NCBI GenBank assembly: GCA_949825065.1
Contig: OX463839.1
Location: 31,381,540 to 31,445,539 of the forward strand
Direction of reading: 5' to 3'
Origin: Odontocerum albicorne
Lineage: Eukaryota > Arthropoda > Insecta > Trichoptera > Odontoceridae
DNA length: 64,000 bases
Of this stretch, positions 25,301 through 36,039 are shown in pieces. Within the stretch, counting starts at the first letter, position 1. Each line of letters begins with the position of its first letter. The notes below the pieces were generated by a model that was given only the letters and a program-made list of their open reading frames with translations, searched no databases and had not been told where the DNA came from. A program made the position numbers and the translations under genes.

Positions 25301-27284
25301 GCAATATCAGGTGAATATGGTGGATGCTGCAAAACTTCTAAATCTAGCTCTCTTATTTTGTCCTGTGTAATCCTTGCTGCGTGTGGTTTTGCATTATCAT
25401 GTTGTAGAATTTTTCTCTGATTCTTTACTAAAACTGATCATTTTTTAAGCTGTTCTGCCTTTAATCTTTCGAATTGAGGACAATACACATCTGCTGTAAC
25501 AGTCTGACTAGGTTTTAGTAATTCATAATGAATAACTTCCAAAATATCCCACTAAACACAAAGGAAAACGTTTTTCAGAGTCAATGTCGGCTGAGGGGTA
25601 GACAGATGTACCTGATTCGTCGAAAACCATTGTTTTTTGTTTTTTTTTCTCCTCGGATTGGTGTGAAGGACCCACTTCTCATACCCAGTAACAATTTTTC
25701 TAAGAAATGGATCAGTTTCATATCTGGAGAGTGAAGATGAACAGATTGTTATTCGTTGTTCCATGGCCGTTGGAGAAAGTTCGTGCGGCTTCCAAATTCC
25801 TCGTCTATTTTGTTTTCCGAGCCTTTTCAAATAGTTCTTCACTATTGATCATGGACAACCGATATCTTGTGACAATTCCTTGATAGTTTTACGCGGATCG
25901 GACCTCACTAATGAGTTTAAAGTGTCATCATCGATTTTAAGAGGTCTTCCTATTTTTGGTTTGTCCTTCGATTCCCTTTCACAACTTTCAATTATTTGAA
26001 ACCATCTTTGGCACTTCCGAGGATTCAAGATGTCTCTATAAATATCGCAGATGGTCTGGGTAGCTTATTTTGACTTCAATCCTTTATCGAATAAAAACAG
26101 CATAAAATACCGCAAATGTGTCTCATCAATCTCTGGCTTTTGCAGTTTTGTACTTTAGACCAAAACCAAAAATAAATATCAAAACAGAAAGAATATTAAT
26201 AGAGCTTCAAAACTATACCAACCACGACGTATTAACCCAACGGTAACTGGTGGCAAACTGGTTTCAACGTGACGCCTAATGAAAATTGTCATTTCTTTTC
26301 GCTTTACCTAATATAAAAAACATGGAATAATTTCTTAATATAGGTTAATTTATAAAGTTATAATAATCTTACAGGCTAATTCCAAATTGTCTTATGTGTT
26401 CGCTAAATCTTATATTAAGGATCATTCTGTATCTTCTATGAATATGACAAAAAAACATTTAAACAGGTACAAATAGAATCATCATTCAAAGTAAATTATA
26501 CCATGGAAAGTGAGATTATTGCAATTTAACTAATAGATAATATTTTCCTTTAATGTAAGGCACATAAGATCATTCAATCACACAACCTGATAAACAATAA
26601 TGTTATAAAGAATGAAACTAAGCCAATTCCCTTATAATACAATAACAAAAGCAGAAAATCTGATTTTCTGGTAGAATTAGAAATAAATAAAACGAGTTAA
26701 AAATAACTTAGCAGGCAAGTTAACATCTACAACTTACCTTTAATAGATATTTCAAAGGAAAAACTTAACTTAAATTCATTTTAAAATTATTAAAATATTA
26801 TAAACCAATGTATTTGAATCCCAAAAACCTCCATTTCTTCCAATTGTTATACAAAAAATAGTTAATATTTTAAATCGATTTTCCAACCATTTAATAGTAC
26901 TCTAATGGCTTAGTTTTAGTTCTTTATGCATTATTTTTTCCTTAGCTATCCTATTTATAGCTAAGGAAAAAAACCTATGTCTGATTCCCAACGGCACACA
27001 ACATAAAGAAAGACTATCATATCTAAAACATAAATTAGTTGAATTAATAAATGACATTCATAGGGAAGTACATCATGTTTTGATTATGTGACGAAACACA
27101 GAAGCCATTCCTATACCTCGATAAAAAAACATTTATACAGCATATCAGCATAAATTTCTTCGTTTTCCTCAAATTTGAATATTTGGAACATATTTTTTAG
27201 CTCGCTATCGAACAAATAAGACCGGCAACATCGGCAAAAACCTTTGAAAGATTTACGAATATAATTGTCTGTATGAACCTCCAT
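22324..27284 (-). CDS. ZAD-C2H2 zinc-finger protein (three exons) with an in-frame TGA; possible pseudogene
   Basis: Exons (minus strand): 27284-27117 starting MEVHTDNYIRKSFKGFCRCC; 23501-23336; 23132-22324. Splice sites are GAG|GTATAG, ATTCCAG|GTAAAG, AAAG|GTATTT and TTTCAG|ATGAAA; the intron phases are 0 and 1, the same as in the plus-strand paralog at 36040. The ZAD domain uses CxxC pairs at residues 17/20 and 71/74 (ICGACIENL) and is a protein-protein module of insect zinc-finger factors. The last exon has a lysine-rich linker, then five C2H2 fingers (CHICNETF, CDLCGKGF, CEICNKLL, CTLCTEGF, CKLCPKTF) and ends FHKRC-stop, three fingers fewer than the paralog. A TGA at 22785-22783 sits in frame before finger 1 (KVYRRF-stop-YSKLVPF); the frame stays open after it. 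I chose the start by alignment to the paralog; an ATG 30 codons upstream is possible. Likely nuclear DNA binding, if expressed. Confidence 0.8.
23623..24883 (-). mobile_element. mariner element, full length, lightly damaged
   Basis: 1261 bp, between TA duplications (23621-23622, 24884-24885). Inverted repeats: left ACACATCGATCAGTAAGCCC, right read inward ACACATCGATCAGTAAGTCC, continuing about 10 bp further. It lies in intron 1 of the minus-strand ZAD gene and in the same orientation. The length is normal for a mariner. Confidence 0.9.
23687..24674 (-). pseudogene. mariner transposase with few defects
   Basis: Start ATG at 24674 (MGKNTIQTQ), then an in-frame stop, an HTH region (CRWYADFKRGRTDTNDAERS; GRPNEAVTPENI; LKLREIADILKISFGIL), a frame change near 24420, the catalytic region YVTMDETWIHHYT (first D), a TAG stop near 24207 (QSAE-stop-RAAGENRP), then MASVFWDAHGIIFIDHF, LFHQDIAPCHKS (second D; usual form HxDNAxxH, here I replaces N) and [20 protein letters not shown] (third D of DD34D). 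It ends ALERDYVDE-stop at 23687. Only about three disabling changes are visible, so it is a fairly recent copy. Confidence 0.85.
25031..26308 (-). mobile_element. mariner element 2, full length, decayed
   Basis: 1278 bp with TA at 25029-25030 and 26309-26310. Inverted repeats: left GGTAAAGCGGAAAGAAATGA, right read inward GGTAAAGCGAAAAGAAATGA; about 26 of 28 bp match. It lies only 146 bp from the first mariner, in the same intron of the ZAD gene and in the same orientation, but its ends are unrelated to it. Confidence 0.9.
25102..26150 (-). pseudogene. mariner transposase 2, degenerate
   Basis: Minus-strand pieces in order: ETHLRYFMLFLFDKGLKSK-stop; CQRWFQIIESCERESKDKP and KIGRPLKIDDDTLNSLVRSD (HTH region); a stop; the readable stretch 25842-25552 (KNYLKRLGKQNRRGIWKPHE, then RKIVTGYEKWVLHTNP, where the usual GDEKW first catalytic D is Y); KPHAARITQDKIRELDLEVL-like residues; [20 protein letters not shown] (third D); GIKKLPILWRKIIGNNGNYL and a stop at 25102. 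The loss of the first catalytic D adds to the stops, so it is inactive. Confidence 0.75.
26934..26972. repeat. Perfect 16-bp hairpin
   Basis: TTTTTTCCTTAGCTAT (26934-26949), 7-nt loop, ATAGCTAAGGAAAAAA (26957-26972). It lies in intron 1 of the minus-strand ZAD gene. Confidence 0.8.
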
Positions 27285-27559
27285 TTCAATATAGGGTAAA
27301 AATTCCCAGAAGATTTCGAAAATATATTTTATAACAATATGTAATTTTGAATATTTGAAATACTGAGCGATTTTCACTCAAAATAATACATCGCAAAGAT
27401 TCTATCAAAAACAAACAAATTACATTTTTGACATAACATTTGACATATATTTAATATTGCCAGTTTTTTAACATAACTACATTTTTAATAATAAGATTGA
27501 ATCTTCTTCTTATTGAATAATGGCGGTTAACTCGTATATATATGTACGAGAATATGCAT

Positions 27560-28603
27560 GCCACTGTCAAAATTTCAAAGGGCTCACGACCCTCCTTTCA
27601 CTAGTCGTGGCGAAAGCCTTTGATACCGTCTGGCACAACGGACTCGTGTGCAAGCTGCACAAGATGGGTATCCCCCTTAGACTTGTCGCTCCTTCTCCGT
27701 CAAAATAGACGGCATAAACTTCTCCCCACGCCCCATTCTGGCAGGTGTGCCCCAAGGTGCACTTCTGTCCCCTATCATGTACAACATATACACGAACGAT
27801 ATGCATAAACTATCAAACATACACTATCACAGCGCAATACGCTAATGACACAGCCTTTCTCTCTTCGTCAAAATACGAGTCCGATTCCCACAACAGACTG
27901 CAAGACTTCATTCCCGATCTCGAGCGCTGGTACACCGAATGGAAGATCAAAATCAATATTTCCAAAAGCACCGCAGTCCGTTTTGCCCGCAAATACATCG
28001 CCCCCGTCAGAACACTCAAACTCTTCGGCCAGAGCGTCCCATGGACTAAGCACGTGAAATACTTAGGCCTCACCTTAGACAGCAGGCTCACGTGGCATAA
28101 ACACGCCCTCAATGTAAAATCAAAAGCCTTTAGAACACTCAATTCATTATTCCCCTTGATCGGTAAATAAAGTAAATTAAGTCCGCGCACTAAACTCCAT
28201 CTTTACAAAGCGATCGTCAGACCTCGATTGACATACGCCCTTCCGGTATGGGGCTACGCACCGGTAACTACAATAAATCGCATCCAAATCGTTCAAAAAA
28301 AAAACCTCTGCATGATGTTAAACGCACCCTACATAGTTCGTAATGCTACACTCCACGCAGATACCGCACTTCAATTTATCCCCGAACGCATGCGCTCTTC
28401 GGCCGAAAGGTTTTACAGTTCACTATCTAGCCATCCTAACCCCGTCATAAAATCTTTAGGAAACTACAACGCAAACACCAAATATAGGCACCCACGTCCA
28501 AAATCAATTCTGAAAAACAGCCCCCCGAACGTTCCCCCGAACGATCCCTCAAACGCCTCTCTAAACGCCCTCTTAAATGACCCCCCCAGTCTTCCTCCAT
28601 AGA
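27560..28603 (+). mobile_element. Jockey-like LINE fragment (reverse transcriptase to C-terminus)
   Basis: GC-richer than its surroundings. The reading starts within the RT domain (VAKAFDTVWHNGLVCKLHKM), has frameshifts near 27700, then YANDTAFLSSSKYESDSHN, where the catalytic YADD box is changed to YAND. Then follow INISKSTAVRFARK, HVKYLGLTLDSRLTWHKHAL, a TAA stop at 28168-28170 (LIGK-stop-SKLSPRTKLHLYKAIVRPRL) and, in the same frame, YALPVWGYAPVTTINRIQIV and RNATLHADTALQFIPE. The C-terminus has short repeats NxPPNDPSN/ASLNALLNDPP. The ORF is truncated at its 5' side and dead. Clade from motif memory. Confidence 0.85.
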
Positions 28604-28633
28604 CAAGCACGTATTTCCCATATTTAACATATG

Positions 28634-30787
28634 CAGTCAGTTCTCGACTTACGGCGAAGTTCTGTTCCGCCACCTAGGACGTAAGTCGGAATGGTCGTAA
28701 GTCGAATATCATATAATTTTTTTTAAATAATAGACATAAAAAGTGGGTAGTACGTTAGTAGTATTTATTTCAGAATATATACTATATAGTATGTAATATA
28801 TAATAATGAATAATATATATTTACAAAATTATTCTGTAGTATTTTCATCAGATCTGTACATACTAATATCCATAGGTATAAGTGACTCAGTGATTGTAGT
28901 AGTGGGGTTTATTTTTCTCACAAACATATCCAGATTTGTTTGTATACAAGTTTGCTTTTTCTTTTCTTTATAAATTTCATTATAACAGGCGAGTGCTTGC
29001 TGAATCAGGCGGTGTACCTTCGAAGATCTATCGGTGTCTGGGTCCATATTTTCAAATTGTCGGATTCCATTGTTGATTTGGCTAAAAGCTGTAACCATGT
29101 CTTTAACCACAAAGTTTTTAGGTAGTTCATTGTATTCATCTAGTTCTTTAAATTCTTTTGATTTTTTTTCTATACCACGTTCTTCCTCAATCTCAATCAA
29201 ATCTTGATTTGTGAGCTCTTCATCATTATTTTCTAAAAGTCGAATTATATCTTCACTGTCAACTTCCAGATTAAGTTTAAGAGCAAATTGTACAATGATA
29301 TTAGTAACTTCTCCTACTTAATTTTGTATATTAAAATTCATATTATTATAACGTTTTAATAGTTTGTTCCATATGCCATTCATACATGATGTCGTTACAT
29401 TTGACCATCCTTCTGAGATATTTTAAATTGCTTGAAAGATGTTATAGTTTTTCTAAAATTCTCTCAAAGTCTGGTCTTCTTATATTCCTTCGATTGCTTG
29501 GGTAAAAGTAATTCTTAAATAATGCAATTTAAAGTTAGCAATACCCCCTTGATCCATCGACTGTTAAATGCTTGTAGTGTTAGGAGGTAAATAAATAAAT
29601 TTATGTTTGGATGGGATTCAATTAAATTTGGAGGATGACCCGGAGCGTTGTCAATAATCAGCAATATTTAAAAAAAAAAATTTTTTCTTCGCAATATTTT
29701 TTTACTTCAGGAATAAAACATTTGTCAAACCAGTCTTTGAAAAGATATTGATATTGTGTCATTCATGATTTTTTGTTCCAACGATAATGTAGCGGCAAAG
29801 TAAACTTATCGATTCCCTTGAAGGCTTTTGGTTTTTTTGAATTATATATCAAAAGTGGCTTCAATTTAAATCCGGCGACATTTCCACCCAACAGAAGGGT
29901 CAAACGGTCTTTGAATGCTTTAAATTCAGGCATGCATTTGGCTTCTTGATGTATATATGTTCGTTCTGGTATTCTCTTCCAAAAAAGGGATGTCTCATCG
30001 ACGTTGAAAATTTGCTCCTGTGAATACTTTTCTTTTTCGATCATCGCTTCCAAATTATCTTTTAATTCTTCGGCAGCTTTTAGATCTGCACTTGCTGCCT
30101 CTCCACAAATCTTTACATTATGGTAGCTTTCACGTCTTTTGAATCTTTCAATCCAACCGGAGCTTGCATTAAAACTTTGGTTGCAGTTATAACCGTTCAT
30201 TTTCTTTAAATCTTCGAAAAGACTACGTGCTTTAGTTTGGATGGTTATGAAATTAAATGGAACATTCTTTTGTAATAAATCCACCATCCAAATCTTCAAA
30301 CAGTTTTCCATTTCATGTATGAGTCCATTTCGTTGTTTAGTAATAATCGTCGATTTTACTGATATCGATTTTTTTACTACTTCGAGAATTCGTTTTTTGT
30401 CCTTTATTATAGTTGACATGGTTGAATGGGACAATTTAAGTTCCCGTGATAAGTCAGACACTGTTTTGCCGCACTCATACTGGTTTATTATTTTATTTTT
30501 TTTATCTAAATCAATCGTTTTTCTTTTATTTTTATTTGACACTTTGAGATTGAAAAATAAAACAATTCAATAACTCGAAATATAAAGAGAGAGTAATCAA
30601 CCGTCAATTTGTCAAACCTTTCGGGCGCACGGAAGGTGACGAACTGACGCTGTTTACATAAAGATGATGCAATCGATTGCGTCATATTAGTTAAGGTGCA
30701 CGCACCAATTACACTAAGGTGCACACATTATTTTATAATTTTGGTCTCCGTCGTAAGTCCGAATGGTCGTAAGTCGAGAACTGACTG
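28634..30787 (-). mobile_element. Tigger-like DNA transposon, full length, decayed
   Basis: 2154 bp. Perfect 20-bp inverted repeats: CAGTCAGTTCTCGACTTACG at 28634-28653 and its complement at 30768-30787. Just inside, the block 'gtcgtaagtc[c]gaatggtcgt' recurs at both ends. TA follows the right end (30788-30789); on the left the base pair is TG, presumably a mutated TA. The CAGT..TCGACTTACG type of end and the transposase below point to the Tigger branch of pogo elements. Confidence 0.9.
28829..30542 (-). pseudogene. Tigger-like transposase, interrupted
   Basis: ATG at 30542: MSNKNKRKTIDLDKKNKIIN with an HTH (CGKTVSDLSRELKLSHSTMS), a CENP-B-type DNA-binding domain (FITIQTKARSLFEDLKKMNG; FNASSGWIERFKRR) and the first catalytic D in IFNVDETSLFWKRIPE. 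This first part is open for 259 codons. After a stop at 29763 the frame breaks, but LLIIDNAPGHPPNLIESHPN (second D, about 29620-29670) and SMDQGGIANFKLHYLRIT (third D, about 29510-29565) are readable. A C-terminal frame runs 29200-28829 (MIEIEEERGIEKKSKEFKEL...). The triad is present but the frame is not. Confidence 0.85.
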
Positions 30788-30789
30788 TA

Positions 30790-32160
30790 TATATATAAAT
30801 AAAATGTAAATGTTCGTTAATTAAAAATCTCTAATCTCCGAAAGTTCTTCACCGATTGCTTTGAAATTTTGACAAAAGGCTGCATTCGTATACAAGCATG
30901 TTTATATATTTTTTTATATACAGTTGTATATATAAAAAGTATATAAAACAGGCGAAATAATAGGAGCACCCCCTGCAGCAACACACGCAAACTAAACATT
31001 TCTCATTGACAGGTCATGTCACATAGCATTGTCGACATTTCGGATTCTTTCATTTCGTTTTTGAACTATTTTTCTTATTTTTCAATGCAATTGGCGGTGG
31101 AATTGTGAGTGTGTCGATTGATTTTCATTTTAATTCAAATTATATCGTGAAATGCATTGGAATTGATCATGCAATACTAAACATTGCTCATTTACAGGTT
31201 ATGTTGTGTAAGCAAACGAGCGAAACATACAAATAATGGCTCAAATACGTGCCGAGGAAGCAACAGAGTTGAGGATACATGGTTGCGGATACAGAATTGA
31301 AGATACACGGTTGCGATCACGGCGATCGCGTTCTGCAGATTCAGAACTGCTTCGTTCTCGACAGAATGAACGTACAGGCTGATCGTGGCTGTAAGACATC
31401 TGTAGGAATATCAAAAGTATCTTTTTTATATAGAATTTAATTTTATCTCTATGTTTATATTTCCAAATCTATCAAATCGTTTGTATAAATGGAGATATTT
31501 TTAATAAGTTCCTATTATCTATTTGTCTTCCCCTAACATTTAATTAATTCCAATAATCTCTCTCTTTTCTTAACATTTAATTAGTTCCAATTATCTCTGT
31601 ATTTCCTTAACAATACTCCTATTTAACAAATATTTGACAAATGCGTGTCCAGCTGCAAAACGATCGATCAGCTGAGATATTCTCACATCAATTGCTGGAA
31701 GTTAGGAACGGAAAGGTGCCGATTGATATGACCTCAGGACGAATTTCATTGCCTCATAACTTCTGCAATTTAGTGACGTCAAAATAAGAATTGGTTGTAA
31801 AAGTATTTCCCAATAGTCAGATCAATTATAAGCATCACGATTGGCTGAGTGAACGAGCTATTCTTGCCGCCAAGAACAAAGACGTCTACGAACTTAACAA
31901 TATTATTCAGTTCCTTTTTTAATGTTTTGTAATTTTATATGTTTTCGTTATAACTTTCTTTCTTCTTTTTCAGTGCAATCGATCTGCTTTCGTTCATCAA
32001 AATGTCGAGGAAGCAGCAGAGTGACGTGTAGCTAGACTTGAGGATTCACGGTTGCGAGCACGGCGATCGCGTTCTGTAGCTCCAGAATTTAATTTTATCT
32101 CTATGTTTATATTTCAAAATCTATCAAATCGTATGTAGAAATGGAGATTACAGAATTAAA
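30790..32160 (+). mobile_element. Helitron remnant
   Basis: Begins directly next to the Tigger end with 'tatataaataaaatgtaaat' and then 'ctccgaaagttcttcaccga', closely matching the 5' end of the Helitron at 51897-56379 (read on its minus strand). Broken coding follows: AEEATELRIHGCGYR, RLRSRRSRSADSELLRSRQN, then helicase-end residues RVQLQNDRSAEIFSHQLLEV, GRISLPHNFCNLVTSK and HDWLSERAILAAKNKDVYEL near 31640-31910. A 65-bp segment (31432-31496) is repeated at 32084-32148. No 3' hairpin or CTRR end was found, so this copy is internally rearranged and probably 3'-truncated. Confidence 0.75.
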
Positions 32161-32418
32161 AGTATTGGGTCTAAACGGGTGTTTTCACCTGGGATTTGAC
32201 TTCAGGTGATCATTTTTTATTTGGTTAGGACAATTCACTCTGCTGAGAGTGCTTTGTGAATGTAATTGTTGAACGGAGAGGGAGGAAAGGGTCGTACGGA
32301 CAAAATACGAGAAAACACTTCTCTTGCCACGCGGGCTTCATGGTGGATCACATCGATATATCAATTGACTCTACATTGTATGCTTTGTAATGAAAAACAG
32401 GCACAGCTTAGTCGTTGG

Positions 32419-32587
32419 TTTTTTTTTAAGAATATATACGAGTATAACCGAAGTCAAATATATCCTTGTACCCCCGAACACTAGGCGGAAAAATGGTTGT
32501 GTCATTCGAGGGGAGTGTAGCACAGCGTGAAGTTCGAACTGACGATCTTCCGCACGGAAGTTCAGTGTGTCACCGCGCGGTCATGCA
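32419..32587 (-). mobile_element. tRNA-derived SINE, copy 2
   Basis: Reverse complement of the element at 14098-14262: GCATGACCGCGCGGTGACAC (A-box side), AGTTCGAAC (B box), then 'ctcgaatgacacaaccattt' and 'gttcgggggtacaagg', and an A tail that appears here as the T run at 32419-32427. Scattered substitutions and small indels relative to copy 1. Confidence 0.8.
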
Positions 32588-32667
32588 CCTCAATTACATG
32601 TATTTTTTCTTAATTTGTTTCTATTTTGGGAACGTTTGTTCCTTAAAGGAGAGATGATGAGGATGAT

Positions 32668-33030
32668 TGTTGATAAATAAAACTTGTTGAAATCGGAATA
32701 TGCAAAGAGGAATTTTATTGACAGATGTCGGTATTTATAATGTTTTTGAACGTGTGCGGGAACGCGCACGAGATATATCGCTGTCTCGTCTTTGCGCTTA
32801 CAATATGTTTATTGTTGATGCGTAGGTATCCTTTTGTTTTGAGAAACAGCGCGAAATATGTGTTGCTTTCTCCTTTCCTCATGGAATGCGCTCTCGGTTG
32901 GTAGCGAGTTGAATGACCGACGCGTGGACTTTGTCCATTGATTGTCTCGCATTGTGAAGCATGCGAGTTTGATGACCGGGCGAGCAAAGGTCGCCTCGTG
33001 GGTTCAGTGACCGCGCATACGGTCGCCACA
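32668..33030 (-). mobile_element. Putative solo LTR
   Basis: GC-richer block. On the minus strand it starts TGTGGCGACCGTATGCGCGG and ends TTTATTTATCAACA, giving TG...CA ends. It contains AATAAA signals and a short direct 'cgcgc/gcgcg' region. The 104-residue minus frame inside it (from 33029) looks like a chance ORF over a GC-rich LTR. No target duplication is evident and there is no internal retrotransposon region, so the assignment is tentative. Confidence 0.35.
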
Positions 33031-33039
33031 CTATATTAA

Positions 33040-36000
33040 CATGTTTAAAAAAATGAAATGAAATTTTATTTCTCCAACTTGTTTTAACTTCCTAAAGCGT
33101 TTTCAAAATTAGGGTTCCTTGAAGAATATCATCAGTAGAAAAAATCCAAAGGCTGCGGAAGGTTGAAGACCACTGCTTTTGATGGCATTGGTCCTTAAAC
33201 CTTCTTCAATAACCCCGCACTAATATACTGGCTTTTATTGTAAAACAGCATGGTATTTATTTTCAAAGTTTTTTTTTTTTGTTGAAATTGGTGTATATAT
33301 CCTAGTATAATAAATAAATTATAGTCTATTATATTTTATTTTATACACATAAACTAGACTTCTAAGAATTTGCTTATTTTACAGAAAATTTGATACTTTA
33401 TATGTAACAAAAAATTATTCAAATTAATATTGTAATACAATTTCAACTCAAACAGTTTTAAATTAATTGTTCTAATGGAGACTTGCTTGTATTTTAAATA
33501 ATTGAGATTATAGCAATTTGAGAAATGTTTATTGAAATTAGAATCTAATGATAACATAATTATATAATTTCATATAACAATTAGATGGAATAAATTCGAC
33601 CCTGTAACAAAAAGAAATTATTTTGCTTTTCAAAAAAATGTTTTTTAACCCCATTTAGGATCAAATAATAAATTATTAAAATCTAACAATCATATCTCTA
33701 TAAAACAAATGTTCATTAATCAAGTAAACTTCTTTTGTTTGTCATAGCTTTTCTGCGTAATAAAAAAGACAGATATTATTTTATGTAAACGCCTTAAATT
33801 ATTTAACCCCCGTGTTTATTATTTCTTTATAGATAGAACCCTTTTATTTGAGCTAAGTAATTGTACATTCAAACTGTCAAATTCTTGAAAACTTGAAAAT
33901 ACTGCGACTCGTTTCTACAGGTTACATTTTCATTATTTTTAATCCACATTTTTCTGATTTTTATACATTAAAAGGTCACATTAAACTATGGCAATTTTCT
34001 TAACAATTGCTTAATACTGTGGTGCGATACAAATTGATACAAATTTTGCGCCTTCAACCTTCGCTATTTGCAATCAAATACAAAGACAGCATTACTAATA
34101 AAAACTAAATAGTGTATTATATTTATTTTAGCCAGTTGCATGTCAATGAAATCCAACAAAAGCCAAAGTCTTGTTTTATCTATGACCTCTTCAATGGGTG
34201 TGTAAAAATGTATATTTAGAATTAATGAATTAAATATTCATTCTTCATTTAAACCAAAAAGCCTATACATTTTTTCACTGAATATGAGCAATAATTGTCT
34301 TTGGATTAATAATAACAGTAGTTTAAACTCTATTTAGTTTATTAAAACAATCTTTTGTACATTACAGGTTTCGCTAAAAAAAATATACATATTTGAATTG
34401 TAAATCAAATAAAATTAAAACCTATTTACATTAGGATATATATCTTAAAAATGCAAACAATAATTTCGAAAAATTTACAACAATAGTAACAATTTTCCCA
34501 TGAAAGAGTTTAGCGACACATGAAAAACATCTCTCTGAGAGGACACACGCTTGATAAGTGTGATTGCTCTACCTACGGCCATTTCCAAAGGCAGATTAGT
34601 TCTGCATAGAGGTTGATAAAACAATCAGTGAGTATGTAGCCTCAAATAATTATCTGGAACATACATACCAAGACTAGTCAGGACGGTACAGTTCATCAGA
34701 TAACCCCTGAAGTACACAATTTAAATCTATAACAGCTAGCTATACCCGGTGTATCATACACCCTTCTAGTAGTATTTAAGATACAAGAAACAAAAAGGTA
34801 TTTTAAAACATTCAAAATTTATAGAATTCGATTACTTCACTGGTTGAATCGTTTTAGGATCGTGGACAACATGATACAATGTTATAATTATAAGACATGT
34901 AATTTTTACTTGTTCTTGAAGTAAGAGCATTATGCATTGTTCAAATATAGGTATTTCATAAATATGCGTACTTGCAATGTTGGGTGATCTTTGATTTTTT
35001 ATGCATTTGTCTATAGGACTTGGCAAATGGGTTGAATTGTCGCGACATCTCATCCAATTGTTGCACTATTTCAGGTATAAGTTATTTTTGTTAAAAGAAT
35101 TGTCAAATTGTTTTGTTGTTGATTCTGCAGAATCACAAATATAAATTTGTCCATAACCTAAACTTATTTGTTTCATTTGAGTATAGTGATAAAATTAATT
35201 GGAACATTTCCCCCTGTAATATGGGCCTTTTCCTGGTGTTATTTTCAAGTCTCTTTCACCTGTTATCTAAACTTTCATCAGCATTTTCAAGATTTCTTTA
35301 ATTTGGTTCAGTAATTTCTATTCCCTTGAATTTCCACACCCTGTTACAGTGTAATATAAAACAAGTTAATAAAAAAAAACACTAAAAAGTGCATAATTTT
35401 CATTTGAAGATCTTAAAATGCATCACAATTGATATATCTTGAAAATTTTCATTGAAGCATAAAACAACTACTACATAAAACACTAAGTTATGTTCAATTT
35501 AACATATTTACAATTCATACAATATGCCTTGGAACACTTTTAAGTATAATATAATAGGAATAACAATAAAAATTATCATAATACTATATATATCCTTTTG
35601 AAAAACTTTTCTATTAACTAGATATTTTTGTTTAAATTAGTTTTTTTTTATTGAATTTAAAATTTTGCTTCGTTGAAAATATCATTATTTTTCTTAGTTG
35701 GTATAAATTTCTTTCTATGATATACATACTCTTACCTTAGCGAATTAATAGTATTTCTATATTTGAAAATAATATTAACTTATTTGTTTTTCGTTAATTT
35801 TAATTATATTCATATTTTAATTTAATCCTTTAATGTCTAATTTTCATTATTTTATCTAACATGTGAAAATAATTAATGACTATATAAATGTTAAAAATTC
35901 AAATTTTAGTTTTATGTTATGTTTATTTGTGGTCATATAATGCCGAAAAATATTTTTGATGGGAGAGTGACAAAAAAACAAGAGAGAAAAAAAGAAGTTT
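33040..36000. other. AT-rich intergenic sequence upstream of the ZAD gene
   Basis: Nothing recognisable. It would include the promoter region of the plus-strand ZAD gene, but no core promoter motif can be defended by eye. The frames at 33354-33557, 34832-35053 and 35113-35301 are low-complexity, I/L/N-rich and unsupported. Confidence 0.4.
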
Positions 36001-36039
36001 AATAATATTGTATTTTATTGTTTCAGTTGCTCACATATA

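Noticed and set aside
27813..28190. Minus-strand ORF of 125 codons
   Set aside because: It is antisense to the jockey-like LINE, whose plus-strand frame has clear reverse-transcriptase motifs.
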